A DNA stretch of 64,000 nucleotides from Amaurobius ferox (lineage: Eukaryota > Arthropoda > Arachnida > Araneae > Amaurobiidae), in assembly GCA_951213105.1 (NCBI GenBank), contig OX578140.1:28478780-28542779 (forward strand). The letters run 5' to 3'. The notes beneath the pieces were generated by a model that did no database searches, was not told the origin of the DNA, and was given only the letters and a program-made list of their open reading frames with translations. A program made the position numbers and the translations under genes. This document shows positions 33,122 through 44,125 of the stretch, piece after piece (the first letter of the stretch is position 1; each line of letters starts with the position of its first letter).

Positions 33122-35937
33122 AATTGCATTTGTTACTGATACTTCAATTTCTTATAACACAAAAGTAAACAAAGAGTGTTTCTTGAATCACAATTTCATA
33201 CAAATTTTAATTTATGGTAAAAATCAATTCTTTCATCACATTTATTCATTTACTTATTATATATTCATTGTTTATGTTATTTCACAATTATATTTTACAA
33301 ATTAAAATTGTGATGATGAAAAAAAATTCTGTGATTCTATCGAGAGATTTCATAGATAATGAAAATTAAATTACTCTTTAAATTAATGTGATATATTGAC
33401 GGTTATATTGAAAGTTCACAAATTATAAACAAATATGGTGTTATTTACAAATATATAATTTATTTCATGAAAATCCTCTCATACAATATTTGAATCTAAC
33501 TTGAAAAAGGAGAGAAATTTTATTGTGATAACACATATTGTTTTTATAAGTATATATAAAAGATGATCTTACCGTAATAGAAAAGAATAATGTTTCTTTG
33601 AAATAAGTACTTATGCAAATCATGTTGGTTCTAATACAAAAAAAAAAAAAAAAAAGGGTTAAACGTAAACAAATTCAGTATTACTTACTATGAAATTTTG
33701 TTACAATGCAAATTTGCATTTGAATTTAAGGTTACCATATGATCATATGACTTCACAATTATGTGAAATGTTTTGAAAACATTGAATGAATCTTGATTCA
33801 AACTAAATGAAAATATTATTCAATAATAACAGTGATTATAACTACATGAAAAATTTCATTTAATAATTGGAATTTAAGAATTATTATTACAAATAAGGAA
33901 TTTTCTTCTGAGAAATTCAGAAATTTCAGTTTTGAAGTTCAAATAAATATTACTTATTTTATTATATAGAAGTAATGTGATATCCTATGTTGATATCTTA
34001 ACAAGAACTTTATTATTAACTACGAGAATTTAAAATCTTATATCAACTTAAGAATTCATATTTTGATTCATGTGTTGATAATTTTCTTGGTTCTTGAATA
34101 TTCAATATAAAGTTAAAATTGAACCTAAATAATGTGAAATAATAGATTCTAAAATTGAATTTATTTGACAAACTGATTATGACTTCACTTTATGTGATAA
34201 AAACATACCGATTATGTCTTCGAGCCTGAGAGAGATGATTTTGACATGAAATTTGTTTTACAATATTTTTATTTTCGCGAGTTCCTGCATACACTTATTT
34301 TATTTTGCAAATTGAATTCCTATTTACACAAATGTAGTCAGTCATCGTTAGGATTTCAAGCCTAATGCTGCAAATTTTTCAACTTTTTGGAATTCTTTTT
34401 GGTTACGCAAACATATCTACAAGTTACACGTACTTGGAAGAAGTAAACGTGGTGACAATTTTAAAATCCCGGTCTGCATTTGCTGCAATTATGTATCGTT
34501 ACTGCCTGCTGTTTCCGCTTCTCGCAAGAAATAGTTAGGAAGCCTGCCCGCGAGAAAAGTCAGAAGTTAGGTGAAGATGTGGAAGATATTTGTTGACAGT
34601 TCACTATGTGATTCTGTTCAAAAATTACATGACTAAGAGTTACCTGGAAGGCGTGAGTCGCGAACTGATTGTAGCTGTGTGGATCCTGCACACGGGAATT
34701 TTTTTTATTATTTTTACACTCCTATTTTTATTTGTGGCATCCCGTATAGTTCCCCGTCATCATTGTTGCTTTGGATAAGTCATTTAGATTTTCACTTAAT
34801 AATTTACACAACTGACTCAGGAATTTCTCTCTCAGTACTCATATTATGTAAATAAACTTAGAGAATATAAAGTAATTATATTTAATAGTATAATTATGAA
34901 AGAAAAGACAAAGTTTTCTAATTTAAATATATATCAGAATTTGGAAACTTATGATTAATGTTGGAGTCTAATGGGACTCAAATGTTTGTTTACAGTTTAA
35001 ATTTCATAATAATAATATCATAGTTTAAACTCATTTCATATACTAATATTTACAATGCAATATAGTTGCATTATGCATATTTTGTTTTTCCTTATTCAAC
35101 TCATTTCTTTACAATATGCATATACTATTTCATATTCATATCAGTTAATTACATGACATTCAACCTCTTTTCACTCAGGATAGTGAAAGTGAATTAAGAA
35201 TTCATAAGAATTTAATTTCGATGACATGAAAAAAATTTTTCTGGGTATAAGCATTATGTCATTGCAAATGTATATTATCTACAATTATTTCTACATACAT
35301 TTTTTTCAAAGTTGCAATGAACATATTCAAATTCTGTCAAGGAAAAAAAAATGACTTGATATACAATAATTGCATTTTCATAAAGATTTTATATACCATA
35401 GTTGTGTACACATACACATTCTTAGAATTTAATGGCTGTTACTCGAATGTTTCACTTCAACTATGTATAATATTTTATTCGTGTGTGCTCAAAGTTGAGT
35501 ACTTATTGTGTAAATGTATAAGTGCACTTTTGTAATTATATAGCATTAATGTTTTTTTATATCTTTGTAAAGGTTCTTTTTCGAAGCTTGGACATATTTG
35601 TCATCCCTTTTCGGACTTCCTTTCGGACTTTTTTTTTCCTGTAAGTGATGATGTATAAGAGCTCGCATTGGATCTTTCAGGATGTCGTGAGGGGTGGTGT
35701 GGTTGCAAACACACTACCGCTTTCGTCTAAATTACATTCTAAATTACAAATACTTTGTATTTGTGGACTCGTAAAAGTTCCTATTCATACTATGCTATTG
35801 TATATCCTTATTTTTTTTTTGTTTATAGTGGAGAAAAATGTCTCAAATTTATGTCACTGTTAGAGAAGAATTTCTCAAATAATATTTTGTGTCTTCTGTG
35901 AAAAAAATCTTTCATTACATTCAAGATTTTTGGCCCC
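33122..35937 (+). other. Gypsy-1 long 3' untranslated region
   Basis: About 2.8 kb between the pol stop and the polypurine tract, very AT-rich with a 19-A run near 33640. Only short frames occur (for example 34590-34778, with one hydrophobic stretch). An envelope gene is not recognisable. Confidence 0.6.
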
Positions 35938-35950
35938 AAGGAGAGGGGGA
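35938..35950 (+). other. Gypsy-1 polypurine tract
   Basis: AAGGAGAGGGGGA directly abuts the 3' LTR; it primes plus-strand DNA synthesis. Confidence 0.85.
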
Positions 35951-37386
35951 TGTCATAGTGCTTTATGACAGTATGAGTGCGAAACACGACATTTTTCATT
36001 TCGTTCCGAAAACATGCTCTTTCGGAAGCCATTTTTATTCCAAGGTTTTAATTCTGTATGAGTTTGCACTTTTCATACTGAAAGCGTGGGATCTCGCTCC
36101 TGCAGATGTTCCGAAGTAATTTCTTATTTCTTTAATTATTGTGCAGGGTATTGGTTTCGATTCTGCAGACAGTGACGCGACAATGCCGCGCGAAGCCGTT
36201 AGATGCTTCTGTTTATTTCGTGCATGAAGTTGAAGGTCGAAGTGGCCTGGATTTCACTTTTAACAGTATCGGGGCTCTCTTGGCCCTGAGTTTTCGTTGG
36301 AGAAGGAGCTTTCATTTCTCGCTCCTGGAAAATTCGGACACAAAGGAATTTACGACCCAACGGTCAATTTTGTGTTTTCGGATTATAACTTCGATTCGGA
36401 AGGAATCTTATAATCCGAGTGGGCCAAGACAATTATTTTAATTCAAAATTATTAATTTCGTCATTTATTTATTTCAGATCTGGATTTCGGAAAGTCCTGG
36501 AAATTGAGAAAAGGATTAGAACGCGATGACGTCCGGTAGGACAGGATTGTGGAACCATGCTAAGGAGTCGTTTGGTGACTCCATTTGAGTTTCGGCATTG
36601 TTTTGGACGTTCTACGGTCGAGATGTGTGTACAGCTAAAGTATTTGGATCATTGGATCATTTCCATAAATCCCAGAGTGAATTTACTCTGCAAGAATTCA
36701 ACCAGTGCGTGTATGTGATAGACCCTTACGGTGGTGCTGAATTCAGATCTTCAGTGTTAGTCGTGCCGCTCTAAATGAGAGCATTTTTGGTCTTGAAAGG
36801 AATGAACCGATATCTGGTTCTGGTAACGTGAATTATTACTAAAAGTGAAATCTTCTTTAATATTCAAAATCCTCAAAATGAATATGGTTGGTTCTCCAAT
36901 TAATTTCTATGAGAAATGTCGTGTGTCAATTTGTGTGAAAAAAAAATATATTATTACATTCTTGAGATCGTATCTATACATTTTCCAAAAAGGCCAAATG
37001 TTATATTTCTATATTTAGTTCAAAGAATGGCCTGAAGGCTTAATGTTGAATGACTTAATGTTTCTATATTTTCATAATATATATATTTAGATATTTAAAT
37101 AAAAAAGGTTAATATTGAGATTATTTTTGACTCATGTTTTCCCAACTTGATGATGTTTCCTTCTTGAGTGCCTGTGCGTCCAGTTTACATTTTGTAGGCC
37201 TGGGCAGCCGGACCTGGAGTTATTGCATAAATCACAACGCAAAGCTAATCTGTAGTACTTAATATCCAATTTACTTCATTTGTGTGATCCTTTATTTCTC
37301 TGTCACACATATTAATATTTGTGTATTGTGTGTGCGCCCTTTTCCCTCCGTGACATGTCATGTCATGTCCCTTTTTCACTGTGACA
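35951..37386 (+). repeat. Gypsy-1 3' LTR
   Basis: 1436 bp, the same length as the 5' LTR. Differences noted: C/T at GGGCATTGG, G/A at ACAGGGTTG and T/G at GTGCTTCCAG. It is followed by the target duplication CACT (37387-37390). Confidence 0.95.
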
Positions 37387-37390
37387 CACT

Positions 37391-38818
37391 CTTTCGCAAA
37401 AAAAAAAAAAACGAAGCACACCTAAAAAATCATCTGATCATCGCGAAATTTCCTTTATACCAAGTAAGCAAACAATTAAATTTGCAAAGCCAATGGGTGT
37501 TAACTGTTAACTACGGTCATATCGAGCGTTTCTACTGCGCAACTAACATCCTGTAAAACAGATTAAATATGTGGACGGTTTATCTTTACTCGTTATCGGC
37601 GTTACATATCCGTGGAGACACAACCAATAATATCGTTATGACGTTGCTGAAGATCTTATAAGCAATTAGACGAGTTCGAACGTGGTCGTATAATCGGGAT
37701 GCCTGAAGCTGGCTGGTCATACCGAACAATAAGCCGCCAACTGCACCGAAAGGACACCGCAGTGCAAAGGTGCTGGCAGCAATGTTTTCTGCAAGGAACT
37801 CATCGACGGTATGAAGGCTCTGGAAGACCAAAGTGCACGAATGCGAGACAAGATCGGATAATTTTGCGACAGGTCCGAACTGGCTCAACGGATCATTGTC
37901 TGCCGTCCAACGTGTTACAACCTCTTTCATTCCATCCGTGGTACCTTCTACCATCTCACGACACTCGCCTGAGGTAGGATTATGCTCACAGCGGCCTTTA
38001 AGACTTCTGCCATTAACCCCACATCTTCAACAGAGTCGTTTGGAATGGTGTCGTAGATGAGCATCATGGCTGCCAGCAGACTGGCATCGCATAGTGTTCA
38101 GCGATGAATCACGCTTCAGTCTTTCAGCAGAAGACCATCGGGTATGTGTGTGGAAGCGCCAGGGCCAGAGATCCCAATCAGCTTTTGTTTTACACAGACA
38201 CGCAGCTATTACCCCTGGTGTGATGGTGTGGGGTGCTATCTCTTACGAAAGGACGCCGACCCTAGTCATCCTGCGTACAACTTTAATAGCTCAACGATAT
38301 GTTGATGAAATCCTGCAGCCGTTTGAGTTAGCATTCATGACACGTTATTCTGGGGTCATTTTCCAACAAGATAATGCAACGCCTCATACAGCTCGTATAT
38401 CTGTGGACTCTCTCCGTGCTGTTGATACTGTTCCTTGGCCAGAAAGATCAACAGTCCGTTCGCCAATCTAGTATGTATGGAACATGCTAGGCAGCCAGAT
38501 TCGGGCAACCCAAAATGTAACAGATCTGGAACGACAATTGAAGAATGCCTGCAGGATGGCATTAGGAAACTTTAGCAGTCCTTACCTAGACGTATACAAG
38601 CAGGTATTGCCGCTAAGGGAGGCTTCACCAAATACGGATTTGAAAATTTAATGTCCAATATCTAGCCATTGATGAGTCCTGCGGCCTTCGATTTTGTAGT
38701 AATCATTTCATTACTTGTATATGAGCTATACGCATATTTAATTTTAATAAAAACAGTCACTTTCTTCATGGTGCTTCGTTTGTTTTCTTTTTTTTCTTTT
38801 TTTTTTTGCAAAAAAGTG
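37391..38818 (+). pseudogene. Tc1/mariner transposase relic (family A, copy 2)
   Basis: The main body of the split Tc1 element. N-terminal helices: FERGRIIGMPEAGWSYRTIS and AVQRCWQQCF (about 37676-37790). Catalytic region: IVFSDESRFSL (first Asp, about 38091), GVMVWGAISYE, YVDEILQPF and FQQDNATPHTARI (second Asp, about 38365). After RSPI a stop codon (38469) falls exactly where the third catalytic Glu is expected. A frame change lies between about 37920 and 38090. Dead. Confidence 0.9.
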
Positions 38819-38849
38819 TATATCATTAAATAATTTTTTAATTACAGTA

Positions 38850-39470
38850 AAAATCAACTTCATTTCCTCAAAATAAAAAATTTACATATATCGATAATGG
38901 TCCATTTTAGAGTAATGGGGTGGATATTATTCCTTTTGTTGTCAAAAATTACATATAAAACAAGCATTTAATTGATACATTTGAGCATATGTCGTATTTT
39001 ATTTTAGATTGGATATTTTAGACCTGAGGGCCATTTCGCAAAAAAGGCATATTCTTCTTTCTCGAATTGTACCAAAATCTAACCAGCACCATAATATCCC
39101 ACAAGCGACTTATTTACCTAATTTTATGTAATTCGGTCAATTAATGTATTCATTAGAGTGGATACATACAATTTTGCGGGCCATTTCGCAAAAAGGCAAG
39201 TTCTTTTTTCTCCAATCGTACCAAAATCTATTCAGCACCAGGGGTACACACAAGTGACTTACCTATAACATTTTATGAAATTTGGTTCATTAGTTACTGA
39301 GTTGGAGTGGTTACATGCATTGCAAAGATACACACACACACACACTTACACACATACTTCACGCTAAAAAATGATTTTTCGTGTTTTAGAGGTCCCGAAA
39401 CGTGTAGATCCGTCGAAAACTCGAGTTGCGATTTCAACAAAATTCCAATACTTTGTGCTCCGATTATTAA
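38850..39470 (+). repeat. Dispersed repeat family A, copy 4 (3' part)
   Basis: Contains GGTCCATTTTAGAGTAATGGGG, TTGTTGTCAAAAATTACATA, two GGGCCATTTCGCAAAA blocks (about 39019 and 39179), a (CA)n tract near 39333, and the tail CGTGTTTTAGAGGTCCCGAA with GTAGATCCGTCGAAAACTCG. Confidence 0.75.
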
Positions 39471-40104
39471 AAAGTAGTGTGATGATCAATGTCACGAATT
39501 GAACGTGCAGTAAGTTATGTGTGTTCCTAAAAAAAGTGTGTGTGAGAATTGCAGATGAGTGGACAAAGAGTCCAGACCTAACGAGGGGCATCAAGGATGA
39601 ATCAGGTAGCCATTTGCATAAACATTTTGAGGAAAGATTCTGAGGGCTCTAGCCAGTGTACTAAATTAATAGTATTCGTACTGTATCACAACATGAAAAC
39701 AGCTCTAATAACAATTATGTTAATAATTGATAAATTCATTAAATAAGATTCAATGATAAAATAATTAATAATTAATAAAGTTTTGTTTGAGCAATTTATT
39801 ATCTCTTTATTGGATAATTGAAAATAATTTTATGTTATTAATCTAATTTATTTTCAGGAGAAATACAATAGTTAATTATTGTGGGGTATCACTTCGGCAA
39901 TGCACAAAAATCTACGATTTGCGGCCATTTCTAAACTTATAATTAAGCCAAGTAATTAATTATTCGTTATGTACGTCAGAGTGGGTAACTGGAAATTTAC
40001 CTATTTGGAAATTTTTTATAGAAATTTTCCGTACACCATCAAAAGAAATTTATGTTTCACCGTATGAATCCAAGATCTCTGTCTGACCTACTGGTGCGCT
40101 ATTC
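39471..40104. other. AT-rich spacer, no gene seen
   Basis: No recognisable feature. Confidence 0.4.
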
Positions 40105-40118
40105 CGGTTTATTATTAC

Positions 40119-40149
<31 letters not shown>

Positions 40150-40150
40150 T
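40105..40150 (+). repeat. (TTA)n microsatellite
   Basis: Imperfect run of TTA/TAT trinucleotides with two interruptions. Confidence 0.85.
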
Positions 40151-40489
40151 GAATTGGGCCTTATGTACTGAAACCACAACTGAAACTATGCCACAACTGA
40201 AATCACATCACCATAAAGTTGTAGGTGTAGCTTTATGTAAATAAAGCAATGGAAACAGCAAGACGAGATGTGCAAATGCTCACAGTTTCGTTACACATAA
40301 TGACGTAACACCTTGCCAAGCAGCATAAAATGTCAGGTCAAGAAGGGGCGATATTGCAGCTAAATTGTAGCGTCATTGGTTTCAGGTTGTAAAAATCATC
40401 ACAGTATGTCAACAGTACTTCTACGAACCGCATACGTCAATGGAACTGCAAAAACTCATAAAGTTGATTCATACGTCATGGTTGAATGA

Positions 40490-41301
40490 TTCATCATTCA
40501 ACTATGATTCTACGTCACGGTTTAATGAGCCTTTGAAGGATCGCTGAAATATTGGGCCGTGATGTAAGTACAGTTCAAAGGCGTGTGTTACGGTTAGTGA
40601 GAGACAACGAAACGACACGAAGATCAGGTAGTGGAACTGCCAGGTGTACCAGACCACGTGGAAATTGTATGCTTTTGAGAAGCGCTGCACGAGAGCCGTT
40701 TACCACAACAACCGTGTTACAACCACATTTATCTCACACTACAGGTAATGTGGTTTCGACCCAAGCAATTCGAAATCGTTTGCATGATGCAGGCCTCCGT
40801 GATAGTCAACCTTTTCGACAAGTAACGTTTCAACGTCTTCACCGCTTACGTCCCCTCCAGTGGTTTAAATGAGACACAATTGGTCGACAGAATTGCAAAA
40901 CATTCTGTTCACGGAGGAATCACGATTATGTTTTGGCATGCCATATGGCCGTACTCGCGTATGGCGGCGCTTATAACAACGCCACAAGAAGGCATTTTCT
41001 ATCAGTCGTCACACAGCCCCCCTAAGTAGTATAATGGTTTGGGTGGTATAACATTTGGTGAACGAACACCTTTGGTCCACGTTTTTGGAAGTATTATGGC
41101 ACAACGTTGCGTCTCTGATATTGTGAGACCCGTTTTACAGCCATATATTTCAACCAAGCGTGGACTGTTTTTTTAGCAGGATAATGCCGTGCCACATATT
41201 GCACAGGTAACTATGAATAGTCTACAAGATTTTGATATCCTGCCTTGGCCCGCATAGTCTCCGGATTTTTCGCCAATTGAGCATATATGGGACATTATAG
41301 G
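40490..41301 (+). pseudogene. Tc1 transposase relic (family D), left part
   Basis: Has DVSTVQRRVLRLVRDNETTR and RRSGSGTARCTRPRGN (DNA-binding region), TTTTVLQPHLSHTTGNVVST, AIRNRLHDAGLRDSQPFR, LFTEESRL (first catalytic position, Glu instead of Asp), SIMVWVV-like sequence, QDNAVPHIAQVTMNSL (second Asp) and SPDFSPIEHIWDIIG (Glu kept). Stops at about 40870, 41176 and 41256 and other breaks inactivate it. It is cut after WDIIG by Gypsy-2. Confidence 0.85.
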
Positions 41302-42507
41302 TGTGGTAGCGGTTTCAGTACCAAAATGCATGTACTGATTCCACTACACACAGGCCAGTGATCGTAAAATTAGCAAACCAAATGGAACTGTAATTAACAT
41401 TTTTTTCCACAACAAAATTACCAAAATTTACTCCAGGTTCGGTTTTAGTAAAGATTCCCAGTTTAGGAGAATTAAATCCTAAATGATATACAGTGAGTAA
41501 AACATGAAGGCATACACAAATAAACTCAGGGCACATTTAACAATCAAATAGTATTTTATTTTAAGATTTGCAAAAGTGATTATAAGTATATTTATCTTTC
41601 AAATTATCAATCAAATTATTCAGAGCTTCACTTATCAAATATAATATTCCTTTAAATGCTCTGTTCAAAAAATTTATTATTACTCAACATTTAAATTCAA
41701 ATCACACATTAAGTCATCAAATATCTACTTAAGGTTGGAGAGTCATTACAATCAATTAAATTGTATTCATTGTGCCTGTGATGCAACGGAACTTCTTGTT
41801 CCGAAAAAAGAAGTTTTACCTGAGCGGTAGAGTAATTTTACAATACGAAGAATGTCCTATTCAGGATAACACGGTCTGAGGTAGAATCAAAGCGTTTCCA
41901 AAAGTGGATTGTCGAGGAAACAGTCCAAAATTTAGATAACAGGACATCATTCAAATATGGCAAGTAGCCTGACCTCCGCGAAAGAATATTCAACTCCAGC
42001 AACCGAAACAGGACTCCTGGAATAAAGAAAAATAATTTTAGAAATGATGAAAATGAATTGCCGAAATTTCCAGGTTCTTCTCCATTCAGCTCCAGAAGGG
42101 CAGGGCGGTTTCCCTTAGAAACACATGCCCAACTCCGCCAGCTTAGCCATTTTGGCTAAAACCCTTTGTCTTTTAATAAGACAAAAATTTCACCGTGCGT
42201 CCAACTTCAACAAATTCTCCAGCTCGAATCTGCTCCGTCTCACGAGGCAACCGCCGAACATTTCTCCTTGCGCCTCTTCCTGATTGGACAGGCGCTCTCT
42301 CCTTCGCAACAGCCGATCACACGTCACGCATCTGAGCCAGACAAAAATCCTAGACATTCTCAACGAATTCTCGACCAAACTCGCTTTTCAGTGCGAATTC
42401 AATACAAACAAGTCTTAGCAAAAATACAACACAGGCACGGAAGGAAAAAAGATATTTCTCTCCTCGAAAATACGAAAAGGCTCATAGCGCAGAAATGCGA
42501 CATGACA
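41302..42507 (-). repeat. Gypsy-2 3' LTR
   Basis: On the minus strand it starts TGTCATGTCGC and ends CTACCACA. Differences from 50496-51701 include the T/A at CCAAATGG, G/A at AAGAAGTTTT, A/T at TTCAACTCC, C/A at AACACATGC and A/G at CTCATAGCG. An AATAAA on the minus strand near 41553 may be the poly(A) signal. Confidence 0.95.
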
Positions 42508-42521
42508 GCTCTCCCCTCCTG
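42508..42521 (-). other. Gypsy-2 polypurine tract
   Basis: On the minus strand, CAGGAGGGGAGAGC directly abuts the 3' LTR. Confidence 0.8.
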
Positions 42522-44125
42522 GGAGGCAAAAATTTTCCGAAAAACAGTGAGGAAAATTTTTCTCTCACTCAAAAACACAAAAACACAGAAATTTACAAAG
42601 AGTTTTAGGAACCTGTAAGTGTAAAATAATTTAAAACAAAATTTTGGGCGAGAAAACGTGGGCCCCAACGTTTCTCAAGACAACGCCACTGCAGATCTGA
42701 ATGACCGGCCAAGCCATTCATCACCACAGGAAAAGACCAAAAGAAAACCAAAAGGATGACAAGATGTCACCGCATCTTAAAGGAACCTTTACAAAAATTT
42801 ACACATAAACACTTAAAATTCAGAAAAAAATTTTTGTCCAGGCACTCTGCCTGACAACAAGAGGTCTCAATCATCCACATTGAGATCAACCAGATGATGC
42901 GAAGCTAAAACATGATATGATATGAATACAATACTTATACAATATAAACAATTAGAAAAATTCAAAAATTCAAACATTTGTCACTTTCAAAACACACAAG
43001 TGACACAAAACAATTCTTAATTTTCATCAAAAGATTAAATATTTTGAAAATTAATTTTTAAATTAAATTTGTCATATTCAGGAAATGAGATTTTTCACTC
43101 ATTCAAAAATTGTCTCACTTTTTGAGAACAAAGTCACTTTCAATATTTCAAATTTTCAACTTTTCATTTCAAAGCTTTCATTTCTATTTTAACTTTCACT
43201 TAACTTTCACTTTAAATTACTTTCAAATTCAACACATTAACTTTAAATTACATTTACTTTCCAATTTATCAACATTTCAACTTTTCAACATTAACTTTAA
43301 TTTCACTTATTTTTGTCATTAAAACAATTCAGAATTTTCTCATTCTGACTCAACTTTCATTACTTTAAATTATTCATTTACATTAAAATTATTCAATTTA
43401 TCTTAAATTTCAATTTACTTTACTTTCAACAAAATCTCTGAAATTATTTCAAACAAGTGACCACTTCATGTGTCACAAAACAAAAATTTTCATTCAAAAC
43501 ACATTTGTCGAACACATTTGTCGACACATTTACCTTTGATCCTCAAAAAAATTTCATTAAATTTCAAAAATTTCTCAAATTCAAAACTTTCCATTTTCAA
43601 TTTCAAATTACTTAATTTACTTTAATTATTTTATATTTACTTTATATTAATTTCAATTTTACTTTAACAAAATCATTTACTTTTTTCCAAAATTTCAAAA
43701 ATTTCCTCCTTTTACTTAGGGGAACAAATCAAAACCAACACCATTTCAATTATTTCATGAACTTAAATAAATAATCAAGATTTTTTTTTCACAATAAAAC
43801 ACAACAAAATAATCAAAGTCAATCAAAACAGGACTCTCGAAAAATTTTAAAGTCCAAGGAGAGTCAATTAACCAAATTACTTATTATTTAAATTACAATA
43901 TAAACATTCGTAAATTATAGTTCACAAAATCAATTAATTTTCTATTTACTTTTAACTTAATTGCAAGATTTCCAATAAATTTTAAAATCACAACAATTTT
44001 TTCATAAATTCCATTTTAAAAGACAATATTGAAATACAAAAATTTAAACAAGTATCAACTTTAATTTAATATAAGATTTTTCTTGCAAAATTTAATTCCT
44101 GAAAAATTGTGAACTCAACCAAAAT
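42522..44125 (-). other. Gypsy-2 3' untranslated region, cytosine-poor on sense strand
   Basis: About 1.6 kb with no meaningful ORF. From about 42900 to 44120 the plus strand is almost free of G (none at 43175-43314), so the element RNA is almost free of C. It is built of TTTCAA/ACTTT-like words with local duplications such as CACATTTGTCGA. Confidence 0.7.

Larger units (their letters stand above)
25153..37386 (+). mobile_element. Gypsy-1, complete Ty3/Gypsy LTR retrotransposon
   Basis: 12,234 bp with two 1436-bp LTRs, primer-binding site, gag, pol and a polypurine tract. It is flanked by the 4-bp duplication CACT (25149-25152 and 37387-37390). The LTRs differ at about three sites by eye, so the insertion is recent. 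Gene order protease-RT-RNase H-integrase is that of Ty3/Gypsy (Metaviridae). No envelope gene was recognised. The clade within Ty3/Gypsy is not assigned. Confidence 0.95.
25149..38818 (+). mobile_element. Tc1/mariner element, family A, copy 2, split by Gypsy-1
   Basis: The left end is only CACT (25149-25152), preceded by TA at 25147-25148. After the Gypsy-1 insertion the element resumes at 37387 with a duplicated CACT, then CTTTCGCAAAAAAA and CGAAGCAC. The right end, reverse-complemented, reads CACTTTTTTGCAAAAAAA and has CGAAGCAC further in. It stops at 38818, followed by TA at 38819-38820. The inverted repeats and TA duplications are thus both present once Gypsy-1 is set aside. Confidence 0.9.

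Noticed and set aside
34590..34778. Envelope gene of Gypsy-1
   Set aside because: Only 62 codons with one hydrophobic stretch; no signal peptide, cleavage site or cysteine pattern supports an envelope protein.
25153..37386. Segmental duplication of 1.4 kb (25153-26588 and 35951-37386)
   Set aside because: Position, TG..CA ends, primer-binding site, polypurine tract and CACT duplication show that these are the LTRs of one element.
40105..40150. CRISPR-like array
   Set aside because: It is a trinucleotide microsatellite in eukaryotic DNA; no repeat-spacer structure occurs anywhere in the window.
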